Positions 1-5,412 of a stretch of DNA of 6,961 nt are shown here, in pieces; the stretch's first letter is position 1; the number at the start of each line of letters is the position of its first letter. The stretch is taken from NCBI GenBank assembly GCA_900540425.1, contig UQFU01000084.1, positions 1 through 6,961 on the forward strand. The letters are read 5' to 3'. This DNA is from an uncultured Alphaproteobacteria bacterium. Its GTDB lineage: Bacteria; Pseudomonadota; Alphaproteobacteria; RF32; CAG-239. The notes beneath the pieces are model-generated. The model was given only the letters and a program-made list of their open reading frames with translations, did not search any database and was not told where the DNA came from. The translations under genes and the position numbers were made by a program.

Positions 1-15
1 CTGTCATTCCGGGCT
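1..15. repeat. Half-copy of the CATTCCGGG palindromic repeat
   Basis: Reads CTGTCATTCCGGGCT, identical to the first 15 bases of the full repeat copy that starts at 27. It is followed by a T-rich spacer (16-26) and then by the full copy. The same arrangement (half-copy, T-rich spacer, full copy) occurs at the other end of the window at 6666-6774. The copy may continue to the left of the window. Confidence 0.6.
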
Positions 16-26
16 CATTTTTTTCT

Positions 27-109
27 CTGTCATTCCGGGCTTGACCCGGAATCCAGGTGGCTAAGGAATCAATATTAACCTGGACTCCGGCTCGGAGCCG
101 GAGTGATAG
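27..109. repeat. 83-bp nested palindromic intergenic repeat (left copy)
   Basis: The unit is built from two smaller palindromes: ATTCCGGG / CCCGGAAT on the left and CTCCGGCTC / GAGCCGGAG on the right. CCAGGTG and ACCTGG lie between them, so the whole unit is itself an imperfect inverted repeat beginning CTGTCA and ending TGATAG. An inverted copy at 6691-6774 matches it by hand alignment with about six substitutions and one 1-base indel. From general knowledge, such short palindromes are dispersed between genes in many alphaproteobacteria. They carry no protein and are probably non-autonomous repeats; no transposase is nearby. Confidence 0.8.
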
Positions 110-120
110 TAAAAAAATAA

Positions 121-133
121 GGCCGGAGTGACC
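121..133. repeat. Terminal fragment of the same palindromic repeat
   Basis: GGCCGGAGTGACC repeats the right end of the full unit (GCCGGAGTGA at 97-106) after a short A-rich spacer at 110-120. It looks like a truncated half-copy placed in tandem with the full copy. Confidence 0.45.
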
Positions 134-141
134 AGTATATT

Positions 142-183
142 GAAGTCATCCCTCGATTGCGAAGCAATCGTCAAGGGATCTTC
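142..183. repeat. Intergenic hairpin, CGATTGC-gaa-GCAATCG core
   Basis: The core stem CGATTGC (154-160) and GCAATCG (164-170) is perfect around a 3-base loop. It is extended by ATCCCT (148-153) pairing with AGGGAT (174-179), with TCA bulged at 171-173, and by GAAG pairing with CTTC at the outer ends. There is no T run on either side, so it is not an obvious terminator. It resembles a second family of short dispersed palindromes common in alphaproteobacterial intergenic DNA; only one copy is present here. Confidence 0.55.
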
Positions 184-231
184 GACTTTTCCCCTTTCCT
201 CAACCGCAAGCGCGCCATTGCTGACGTTCAG

Positions 232-278
232 AAAAAACTCGCAGCCCCCTTGATGGCTGCTATCGCAACCAAGGGGGC
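232..278 (-). terminator. Possible minus-strand terminator hairpin
   Basis: GCCCCCTTG (244-252) and CAAGGGGGC (270-278) form a perfect 9-bp GC-rich stem with a 17-base loop. On the minus strand the stem is followed six bases later by six T residues (complement of A232-A237). The gap before the T run makes it a weak rho-independent terminator. It lies about 185 bp beyond the permease stop, so it could stop read-through from the export operon. Confidence 0.3.
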
Positions 279-322
279 ACGGTTATTTAAATCGCTCTAA
301 TAAACCGCTAGGCAAACCTTTC

Positions 323-463
323 AAAAATCGCGCTCTGTGAGTTGGATAGTAAGATTTAAGGGAAATTTTTTTGAACGTATATAATTTGAATGTATATAAA
401 AATACATGACTAAAAAATTTTCCCCGATAAATCTGTACCAGTCGACCATAGAGCGCGATTTTT
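323..463. repeat. 141-bp imperfect palindromic element
   Basis: Outer arms AAAAATCGCGCTCT (323-336) and AGAGCGCGATTTTT (450-463) are perfect reverse complements. After exactly 15 unmatched bases on each side, a second pair of arms begins. AGATTTA starts at 352 on one side and ends at 434 on the other, continuing into GGGAAA plus a T run and an A run plus TTTTCCCC, with small bulges. The 39-base AT-rich centre (373-411) contains most of a near-repeat of 14 bases (TTGAACGTATATAA at 371, TTGAATGTATATAA at 386) and a small ATGTAT / ATACAT hairpin. The right arm overlaps the permease stop codon. Read on the minus strand, the last arm is a GC stem followed by five T, so it could also end the operon transcript. 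Either a MITE-like insertion or a large terminator structure would fit. Confidence 0.65.
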
Positions 464-1691
464 ACTCGTAGCGAAGAGCATTAATCGGATTAAGCAACGA
501 CGCTTTGTACGCCGGATAAAAACCGAAAAAAAGCCCAACCAAACCGGCAAAGGAAAAAGGCAGAAAAATATACAGGATATTAACGCTCGGCGTCAGTGAA
601 CTGAATACCTTAACCATCTGTACCCCAAACAACCCCAGCAATATCCCCATCAGTCCGCCGATAAGCGAAAGCACCAACGCCTCCATCAAAAACTGCCAAC
701 GGATATCCCATGATTTTGCCCCGATTGCCATGCGGATACCGATTTCCCGTGTCCGCTCGGTTACCGAAACCAGCATAATGTTCATAATTCCGATACCGCC
801 GACCAAAAGAGAAATTGAAGCAATCGATCCCAGCAGAATTGTCATGACTTTTGTAGAATTTTCCATCATTTCCATCATCTGGGTCAGATTTCTGATAACA
901 AAATCGTCATCTTTATTGGCCCCGAGATTATGCCTCTGACGCAGCAAAAGCCTGATTTCTTCTTGGGAAGTATAAGTGCTTTCGGCGTCAACGGCCTGCA
1001 AAATGATAAATTTCACCTGATCGGGAAAAGAAACGCCCATAACTTTTTTCTGCGCCGTAGAAATCGGAATGAAAACCTCATCATCCTGATCCTGCCCCAT
1101 GCCGCTTTGACCGCGCTGTTCCAAAACGCCGATAACCCGAAAAGGAATCCCCTTGATCCGCACCGTCCGCCCCAAAGGGTCAACATCACCAAACAGCTCG
1201 TTCACTACGGTTTGTCCGAGAATTGCCACCTTGGCGGCATTTTTCGCATCAGCCTCGCTAAACATTCTTCCGTAGGCCAAATCCCATTCCTTAATCAGAA
1301 AATTTCGGTTATCCGTCCCGGTTACCTGGGTTGACCAGTTGTTATTTCCGGCAACCAGCTGCGCCACCTCGCTCAAAATCGGCGCTGCCAATTTGATTTG
1401 GGAAATTTTTTCCTGAATGGCATTCCCGTCGCTGAGTTTCATGGTTGGCTGCGAACCATGCCCGCCGCGGGCACCGCTGGAAGTAGAAACGCCGGAACGG
1501 ACAATAATCAAATTAGAACCGATGGTCCGCATTTCGTTTTGAATGGAAATCTGCGCGCCGTTTCCGATAGCCAGCATTACAATCACCGCCGCCACCCCGA
1601 TAATAATCCCAAGGCTGGTCAGGGTCGAACGCATCTTATTGGCCCTGACGGCACGAATGGCAATACTGAAAATCGTCTTCAAATCAACCAT
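462..1691 (-). CDS. macB: MacB-type ABC transporter permease (FtsX family)
   Basis: Inner-membrane permease of a tripartite ABC exporter, 409 aa. It shows the MacB/FtsX layout: a first membrane helix at about residues 24-44, a large periplasmic domain at about 45-280, then three helices near 283-307, 335-358 and 372-394. The family signature just after helix 2 is present (GGIGIMNIMLVSV at 298-310, then TERTREIGIRMAIGA), as is the usual C-terminal NPINALRYE. In E. coli, MacB fuses ATPase and permease; here the ATPase is a separate gene whose TAA overlaps this ATG by one base (TAATG), so the two are co-translated and should assemble together. The ATG is supported by AGGTGG seven bases upstream. 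Family members export macrolides, lipopeptides, toxins or precursors; the substrate here cannot be read from sequence. The gene looks intact, and its stop falls at the edge of the 141-bp palindrome. Confidence 0.93.
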   Translation of the reverse strand: MVDLKTIFSIAIRAVRANKMRSTLTSLGIIIGVAAVIVMLAIGNGAQISIQNEMRTIGSNLIIVRSGVSTSSGARGGHGSQPTMKLSDGNAIQEKISQIKLAAPILSEVAQLVAGNNNWSTQVTGTDNRNFLIKEWDLAYGRMFSEADAKNAAKVAILGQTVVNELFGDVDPLGRTVRIKGIPFRVIGVLEQRGQSGMGQDQDDEVFIPISTAQKKVMGVSFPDQVKFIILQAVDAESTYTSQEEIRLLLRQRHNLGANKDDDFVIRNLTQMMEMMENSTKVMTILLGSIASISLLVGGIGIMNIMLVSVTERTREIGIRMAIGAKSWDIRWQFLMEALVLSLIGGLMGILLGLFGVQMVKVFSSLTPSVNILYIFLPFSFAGLVGLFFGFYPAYKASLLNPINALRYE

Positions 1692-2380
1692 TATTTTTCC
1701 ACCTTTGCGTCAGAATGAATCTCGCCGTCAACAATTTTGATAATACGATCGCTGTACCGGGCAATGTCTTCTTCATGCGTCACCAATATAATCGTCCGCC
1801 CCAAATCGCGGTTAAGCTTGGTAAACAGCTCCATAATCTCCCCACTCATTTTGGTATCAAGATTACCGGTCGGCTCATCGGCAAAGATAATCGGCGCCTC
1901 GTTGACAATCGCCCGGGCAATAGCCACACGCTGCTGTTGGCCGCCGGAAAGCTGGTTAGGCTGATGATCCATACGGCTGGCCAGCCCAACTGACTTCAGC
2001 GCTTTTGCCGCCCGTTTGGCCCTTTCTTCCGCCGGCACTTTGGCATAAACCATCGGCAACTCCACATTTTCCAGCGCCGACGTCCGTGACAGCAGATTAA
2101 AGCCCTGAAAAACAAAACCGATTTTCTGATTGCGAATAGCTGCCAATTCGTCGGAATCCAGCTTTCCGATATCAATCCCGTCAAGACAATATTTTCCCGA
2201 GGTCGGTTTGTCTAAACAGCCGAGAATATTCATCATCGTCGACTTTCCGGAACCGGAAGGGCCCATAATGGCAACAAATTCGCCGGCTTCAATCGTCAGA
2301 GAAATATGCTTTAAGATATCCAGCTTCATTTCCCCGACCCAATAGCTCTTGCACAAATTTTTCAGCTCAATCAAAGCCAT
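1691..2380 (-). CDS. ABC exporter ATP-binding protein (MacB/LolD type)
   Basis: Cytoplasmic ATPase that powers the neighbouring permease, 229 aa, a normal length for a stand-alone MacB/LolD-type nucleotide-binding domain. All catalytic motifs are present: Walker A GPSGSGKST at 40-48, Q-loop glutamine at 92, signature LSGGQQQRVAIARA at 144-157, Walker B IIFADEPTG at 164-172 with catalytic E169, D-loop NLD at 173-175, and H-loop H202. The start overlaps the adaptor's TGA by one base (TGATG) and the stop overlaps the permease start by one base, so the three genes form a translationally coupled operon. LolD itself (lipoprotein release) is in the same subfamily, but the adjacent MacA-type adaptor and MacB-type permease favour an efflux system. 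The gene is often labelled macB-like or yknY-like; I give no symbol because the split arrangement makes naming ambiguous. Confidence 0.95.
   Translation of the reverse strand: MALIELKNLCKSYWVGEMKLDILKHISLTIEAGEFVAIMGPSGSGKSTMMNILGCLDKPTSGKYCLDGIDIGKLDSDELAAIRNQKIGFVFQGFNLLSRTSALENVELPMVYAKVPAEERAKRAAKALKSVGLASRMDHQPNQLSGGQQQRVAIARAIVNEAPIIFADEPTGNLDTKMSGEIMELFTKLNRDLGRTIILVTHEEDIARYSDRIIKIVDGEIHSDAKVEK
1699..1704 (-). promoter_or_regulatory. Shine-Dalgarno site of the permease gene
   Basis: AGGTGG on the minus strand, seven bases before the permease ATG and inside the 3' end of the ATPase gene. It shows that this organism uses Shine-Dalgarno sites, in contrast to the three plus-strand genes. 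Confidence 0.7.
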
Positions 2381-3546
2381 CAGCGGGGCATCCTCATCCG
2401 CATTGCCCGGATTTTTTCCGCACCGCCGCTCTTTTCCAGAATAACGTCCATGCCCTCGCGCAAATCAGCCGAAACCACTTCCGTTTCCTCATCATCGGAA
2501 ATACCGGTCTTAATGGTTATGCGCCGGGGCGTTTCCCCGTCCATAACCCAGATTCCCTTGTCGCGATAACGCTGCGTCTGCCCGTTCTCATCTTCCATAT
2601 AAAAACGCAAAGCTTTGTTGGGCGCCAGCAGGGCATCGTCTTTTTCGGCGGTAATGATCTCCACATTGGCCGTCATGCCGGGCTTTAGCTTCTGTGCACT
2701 ATTGTCAATTTCGATAATTACCTCATAAGTAACCACATTTGAAGTCGTAATCGCCTGATTGCGCACCTGCGTCACTTCGCCGACAAAAACCTCGTCAGGA
2801 TAGCCGTCAACGCTGAACTCAACCTTCTGACCGTCCTTGACTTTGGAAATGTCCGCCTCGACAATCGAAGCTTCAATCTGCATCTTGGTCAGGTCTTCCG
2901 CCACATTAAACAACGTCGGTGTCTGAAAACTTGCCGCCACGGTCTGCCCGACTTCCACTTCTTTAGAAACCACAATGCCGTCCACCGGCGAAACAATTTT
3001 GGTATAGTGCAAATCGATCTCGGCCGAATTAAGCTGTGCCTCGGCCTGCTTCACCTGGGCTTCCTGCAATTTGAGCTGCACAATAGCATTGTCATAATCA
3101 CGCTGCGCCGATTCTAACTCCTTATCCGCAGAATAACGCGAAGAATTCAGCTTTTTAATCCGCTCCAGATGCTTTTTATAATAAACAATGTCGTTTTTTG
3201 AAACCTCGACTTCGGCTTTGGCAATGTCCAAAGCAGCCCGTCGTTGGGCTACCGTCGCCTCAAACAGGGCCGGGTCAATCTGCGCCAGCAGCTGGCCTTT
3301 CTTGACTGCCGAATTGTAATCCACAAAAATCTCCGAAATCGACCCTGAAACCTGCGTACCGATATTTACGGTAGAAATCGGGTTAATAATTCCCGAAGCC
3401 GTAATTTTTTGTATAATTTTTCCCCGTTCAAGCTTTTGGGTTTCGTAACGGCTTTCTTCTTTTCCTGAACAGCCGTAAACCAATCCTCCCGCCCCCAAAA
3501 GGATTATCCCCCAAAGGGCCAGTTTCCCAAATTTGCCAGCTTTCAT
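2380..3546 (-). CDS. macA: MacA-family periplasmic adaptor subunit
   Basis: Periplasmic adaptor (membrane fusion protein) linking the MacB-type permease to an outer-membrane channel, 388 aa. Visible parts: an N-terminal hydrophobic segment (about 8-25) ending in VYGC, which could be a lipobox with Cys26 as lipidation site or simply a membrane anchor; a biotinyl-lipoyl half-motif at about 60-91; a long charged, heptad-like helical hairpin at about 95-178; the second lipoyl half at about 182-205 (SPVDGIVVSKEVEVGQTV); a beta-barrel at about 220-300; and a membrane-proximal domain at about 303-375. I chose the ATG at 3546 because AGAGG lies six bases before it. An in-frame GTG at 3579 would add 11 residues (MNCKIYKQRLQ) ahead of the signal segment and lacks such a site. 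It is the first gene of the operon, with its TGA overlapping the ATPase ATG. Confidence 0.9.
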   Translation of the reverse strand: MKAGKFGKLALWGIILLGAGGLVYGCSGKEESRYETQKLERGKIIQKITASGIINPISTVNIGTQVSGSISEIFVDYNSAVKKGQLLAQIDPALFEATVAQRRAALDIAKAEVEVSKNDIVYYKKHLERIKKLNSSRYSADKELESAQRDYDNAIVQLKLQEAQVKQAEAQLNSAEIDLHYTKIVSPVDGIVVSKEVEVGQTVAASFQTPTLFNVAEDLTKMQIEASIVEADISKVKDGQKVEFSVDGYPDEVFVGEVTQVRNQAITTSNVVTYEVIIEIDNSAQKLKPGMTANVEIITAEKDDALLAPNKALRFYMEDENGQTQRYRDKGIWVMDGETPRRITIKTGISDDEETEVVSADLREGMDVILEKSGGAEKIRAMRMRMPR

Positions 3547-3552
3547 CTGCAA

Positions 3553-3557
3553 CCTCT
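3553..3557 (-). promoter_or_regulatory. Shine-Dalgarno site that decides the adaptor start
   Basis: AGAGG on the minus strand, six bases before the ATG at 3546. It lies inside the reading frame that would open at the upstream GTG (3579), so it favours the shorter 388-aa adaptor. Confidence 0.65.
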
Positions 3558-3621
3558 GCTTATAAATTTTACAATTCACGCCAATGTAACCTGAAAAAGT
3601 TAAATTACAATAAAAAAGTTG

Positions 3622-3650
3622 TTGTAAAATACAAAGAATTTTAGTACACT
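3622..3650 (+). promoter_or_regulatory. Candidate promoter of the 360-aa gene
   Basis: TTGTAA (3622-3627) and TACACT (3645-3650) are spaced by 17 bp, each with four of six consensus matches, giving a leader of about 64 bases to the ATG at 3721. It overlaps the candidate minus-strand promoter almost completely, and a 7-bp inverted repeat (TTGTTGT 3619-3625 and ACAACAA 3652-3658) encloses both. The remaining region up to 3720 is very AT-rich with no further clear signal. Confidence 0.35.
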
Positions 3651-3655
3651 AACAA
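3626..3655 (-). promoter_or_regulatory. Candidate promoter of the export operon
   Basis: On the minus strand TTGTTA (3650-3655) and TATTTT (3626-3631) are separated by 18 bp, each matching four of six sigma-70 consensus positions. The 5' leader would be about 73 bases. The region is so AT-rich that other pairs are possible, for instance TTGTAT with TATTGT about 20 bp closer to the gene. Confidence 0.3.
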
Positions 3656-3720
3656 CAAATTTTAATTACATTAGACAATTATTTTCAATAACATAATTAT
3701 TAATTTTTAATTTTTTTTAT

Positions 3721-4803
3721 ATGAGTACAGTAGCAAAAGCATCAGTTGTTAAGGATTGGGCAAACACCCCGGAAGCAATCAAGAAGCGCGAAGAACGCAG
3801 AAAAAAGCGCGAAACCGGACAGCAAAAAACAGATAAGTCGGCTGAAGTGATTCAACCTCACCATCTGTCTCGTTCTGAGAAAGAAAGAGAAACTGTCAAA
3901 GAGAGGATTGAGAATGTCACCAACCAAATGAGGCAAGATCGGAAAAAATTTCTGACAAGCCAGATTGAGGATTGGAAAACGACAAATGACAAACTTCGTG
4001 AAGAAGTTCAATTCCTCACGTCTCCGTACGGCTTCCTGTATGACCGGTACCCAATCCAAATGGCTGAGTTTTTGACCGAAGCCATCAAATATCCGGACAA
4101 CGAAATACGACAGGCTTGTTGCAATTTCTTTACCCGGATGCAGCGTCCAAACTCTTTAAACACGTTTTTGTGGAAAATGATTTTCTCTGCCGATTTTGTG
4201 CCGAAAACAGCCAGAGACTATTTTTTGAGCCACCAAGACGTATTCAAAGAAAACCCGTTGCTGTGGTCTTTGGCCGAAAAAGCCAGAAGTAAATTTGCCG
4301 GCAATGAAGATCGCCTGAGCCCGGAAATAATCAAACGCGAAGAAATTAAGGCGGATATTGAAAAAATATATCACACCTTGCGTCATCAGCGTAAAACTTA
4401 TTTCAACACGCTCAAAAAGAAGGATCTTGCTGTCAGCGACGAAATGCTTGAACAAATCAGCGCTTTCTGTGATATGAAGTACTACAAAGAATTTCCGATC
4501 CAGATTGCCAATTTGATTTATGAAGGGAGTAAGTACCCTGTAAAAACTGTTTCCCAAATAGCTCTGACGTTCTGGGAAAAAAGTTTGAAACTCGGTACCA
4601 GCGATCCGTTTCTGTGGGCAAAAATGATGCTGTCTGATTTTGTAACAGACGAAGTGTGGGCATACTTGTTCGCCTATCACGACATTCTTGCCAACCAGAA
4701 AAATAACTTGTTCTTTTATATAAAATTAAAAGAAACTCACGGACGCAACCGTTCTGCAGAGCAAGACAAGCTTTATCGTGATGTTTGCCGACTTTACTAC
4801 TAG
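3721..4803 (+). CDS. Unrecognised 360-aa helical protein with internal duplication
   Basis: I do not recognise the family. Residues 1-65 are highly charged and basic (KKREERRKKRE near 21-31) and probably disordered or nucleic-acid/partner binding. The rest is two copies of a unit of about 115 residues, roughly 71-186 and 220-336. Residues 110-175 align without gaps to 258-323 (offset 148), sharing PIQ-A, KYP, FLW, DFV and matching Tyr and Asp; I count 18 identities in 66. Content is helix-rich and aromatic, suggesting a HEAT/TPR-like helical scaffold. There is no signal peptide, membrane segment or catalytic motif I can identify, so it is probably cytoplasmic. The ATG follows an AU-rich leader with no Shine-Dalgarno site. 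It is divergent from the export operon and is followed by a hairpin before the 132-aa gene. The ORF is long, and its stop is closely followed by that hairpin, which supports it being a real gene. Confidence 0.8.
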   Translation: MSTVAKASVVKDWANTPEAIKKREERRKKRETGQQKTDKSAEVIQPHHLSRSEKERETVKERIENVTNQMRQDRKKFLTSQIEDWKTTNDKLREEVQFLTSPYGFLYDRYPIQMAEFLTEAIKYPDNEIRQACCNFFTRMQRPNSLNTFLWKMIFSADFVPKTARDYFLSHQDVFKENPLLWSLAEKARSKFAGNEDRLSPEIIKREEIKADIEKIYHTLRHQRKTYFNTLKKKDLAVSDEMLEQISAFCDMKYYKEFPIQIANLIYEGSKYPVKTVSQIALTFWEKSLKLGTSDPFLWAKMMLSDFVTDEVWAYLFAYHDILANQKNNLFFYIKLKETHGRNRSAEQDKLYRDVCRLYY

Positions 4804-4810
4804 TATTTGT

Positions 4811-4852
4811 GAAACCGCCTCTGCAGTATTTTATACTGCAGAGGGTTTCTTT
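4811..4852 (+). terminator. Hairpin terminator after the 360-aa gene
   Basis: A perfect 12-bp stem CCTCTGCAGTAT / ATACTGCAGAGG (4818-4829, 4833-4844) with a 3-base loop is extended by GAAAC / GTTTC across a 2-base bulge and followed by TTT. The T run is short, so termination may be partial, letting some transcripts continue into the 132-aa gene. I found no convincing separate promoter for that gene; a TATACT at 4865-4870 is too close to the ATG unless the mRNA is leaderless. Confidence 0.65.
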
Positions 4853-4873
4853 AACTCCCAAAATTATACTTTT

Positions 4874-5272
4874 ATGACAACAACAATTAACGATTTGCTC
4901 AACCTTCCAAATGATGCAAAAATCAGCAATGCAGATTATTGCCTTTTCGGCCAATACCTGATTTCGATGTCCGGAAAATACCTCATGCTCACGGACAAAA
5001 CCGGCTTTCACCGCAGTATCCGTTTCGGGCTGGCACATAAGCGAACGCGTCCCATCACCTTGGTATTTCTGGAAGAAATTTTCGCCCAAGGATGTGTTCC
5101 CCTCGGACTTTTGGAAGCTGTCTTTGACAGCTGCGAAACAAAATTCGACGAAAGTATGCTTTATCTGTTTTGCAAATACAACTGGACAATCATTTCGGCA
5201 GGACACCGGCAATATGTTCACGAGCAGCTTCTGCTGCGGAAACATGTTTACATTGCCAAACTGTACGAATAG
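4874..5272 (+). CDS. Unrecognised 132-aa protein
   Basis: I do not recognise the family. The protein is soluble-looking and mostly helical by composition, with no signal peptide or membrane segment. It has four cysteines (23, 74, 87, 100), the last three exactly 13 residues apart; the spacing is not a standard zinc-binding motif. I chose the ATG at 4874. An in-frame ATG at 4778 would overlap the previous gene by 26 bases and translate straight through the terminator hairpin at 4811-4852, which is unlikely. The start has an AU-rich leader (TATACTTTT before ATG) and no Shine-Dalgarno site. The stop is followed within about ten bases by a strong plus-strand terminator, which is the best evidence that this frame, rather than the long antisense frame across it, is real. 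Confidence 0.68.
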   Translation: MTTTINDLLNLPNDAKISNADYCLFGQYLISMSGKYLMLTDKTGFHRSIRFGLAHKRTRPITLVFLEEIFAQGCVPLGLLEAVFDSCETKFDESMLYLFCKYNWTIISAGHRQYVHEQLLLRKHVYIAKLYE

Positions 5273-5275
5273 AAT

Positions 5276-5314
5276 CCCCCCCTGCTCTCCGAAAGGAAGC
5301 AGGGTTTTCTTTTC
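5276..5314 (+). terminator. Rho-independent terminator after the 132-aa gene
   Basis: CCCTGCT (5280-5286), one bulged C, TCC, a GAAA tetraloop, GGA, and AGCAGGG (5298-5304), followed by TTTTCTTTT. GC-rich stem, stable tetraloop and T run are all present and oriented for the plus strand. Confidence 0.9.
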
Positions 5315-5333
5315 TGTAACCGATAAATTTATA

Positions 5334-5363
5334 TTGATTTTTTGGATAGTTTGTGTCTATAAT
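5334..5363 (+). promoter_or_regulatory. Sigma-70-like promoter of the 370-aa gene
   Basis: TTGATT (5334-5339) and a perfect TATAAT (5358-5363) with an 18-bp spacer, placed between the preceding terminator and the gene. Transcription would start near 5370, leaving a leader of about 43 bases. The promoter overlaps the in-frame GTG at 5353, which argues against that codon as the translation start. Confidence 0.65.
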
Positions 5364-5412
5364 AGATGCCGAACAAAAAAAGTATTTTGTAAAACAATTA
5401 AATTTTATCATT

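Noticed and set aside
1..133. CRISPR-like array of short repeats
   Set aside because: Repeat pieces are unequal, spacers are T-rich and very short, there are no cas genes, and the units are nested palindromes.
930..1334. 134-aa plus-strand ORF opposite the permease
   Set aside because: It is a shadow frame of a clear MacB-type permease with conserved motifs on the other strand.
3547..3579. In-frame GTG start for the adaptor (399 aa)
   Set aside because: The downstream ATG has a well-spaced AGAGG site and places the signal segment at the true N-terminus.
4156..4680. 174-aa minus-strand ORF opposite the 360-aa gene
   Set aside because: Shadow frame; the plus-strand frame is longer and contains a protein-level internal duplication, which would not be kept on a non-coding strand.
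4778..4873. Upstream in-frame start for the 132-aa gene (164 aa)
   Set aside because: It would overlap the previous gene and place the terminator hairpin inside the coding region.
4457..5245. 262-aa minus-strand ORF
   Set aside because: It runs antisense across the end of one gene, a terminator hairpin and the whole 132-aa gene. Its composition is Cys- and Ser-rich without domain character, and the terminators on both sides point to plus-strand transcription.
5353..5412. In-frame GTG start for the 370-aa gene (390 aa)
   Set aside because: It lies inside the promoter spacer, upstream of the TATAAT box, so it would not be in the transcript.
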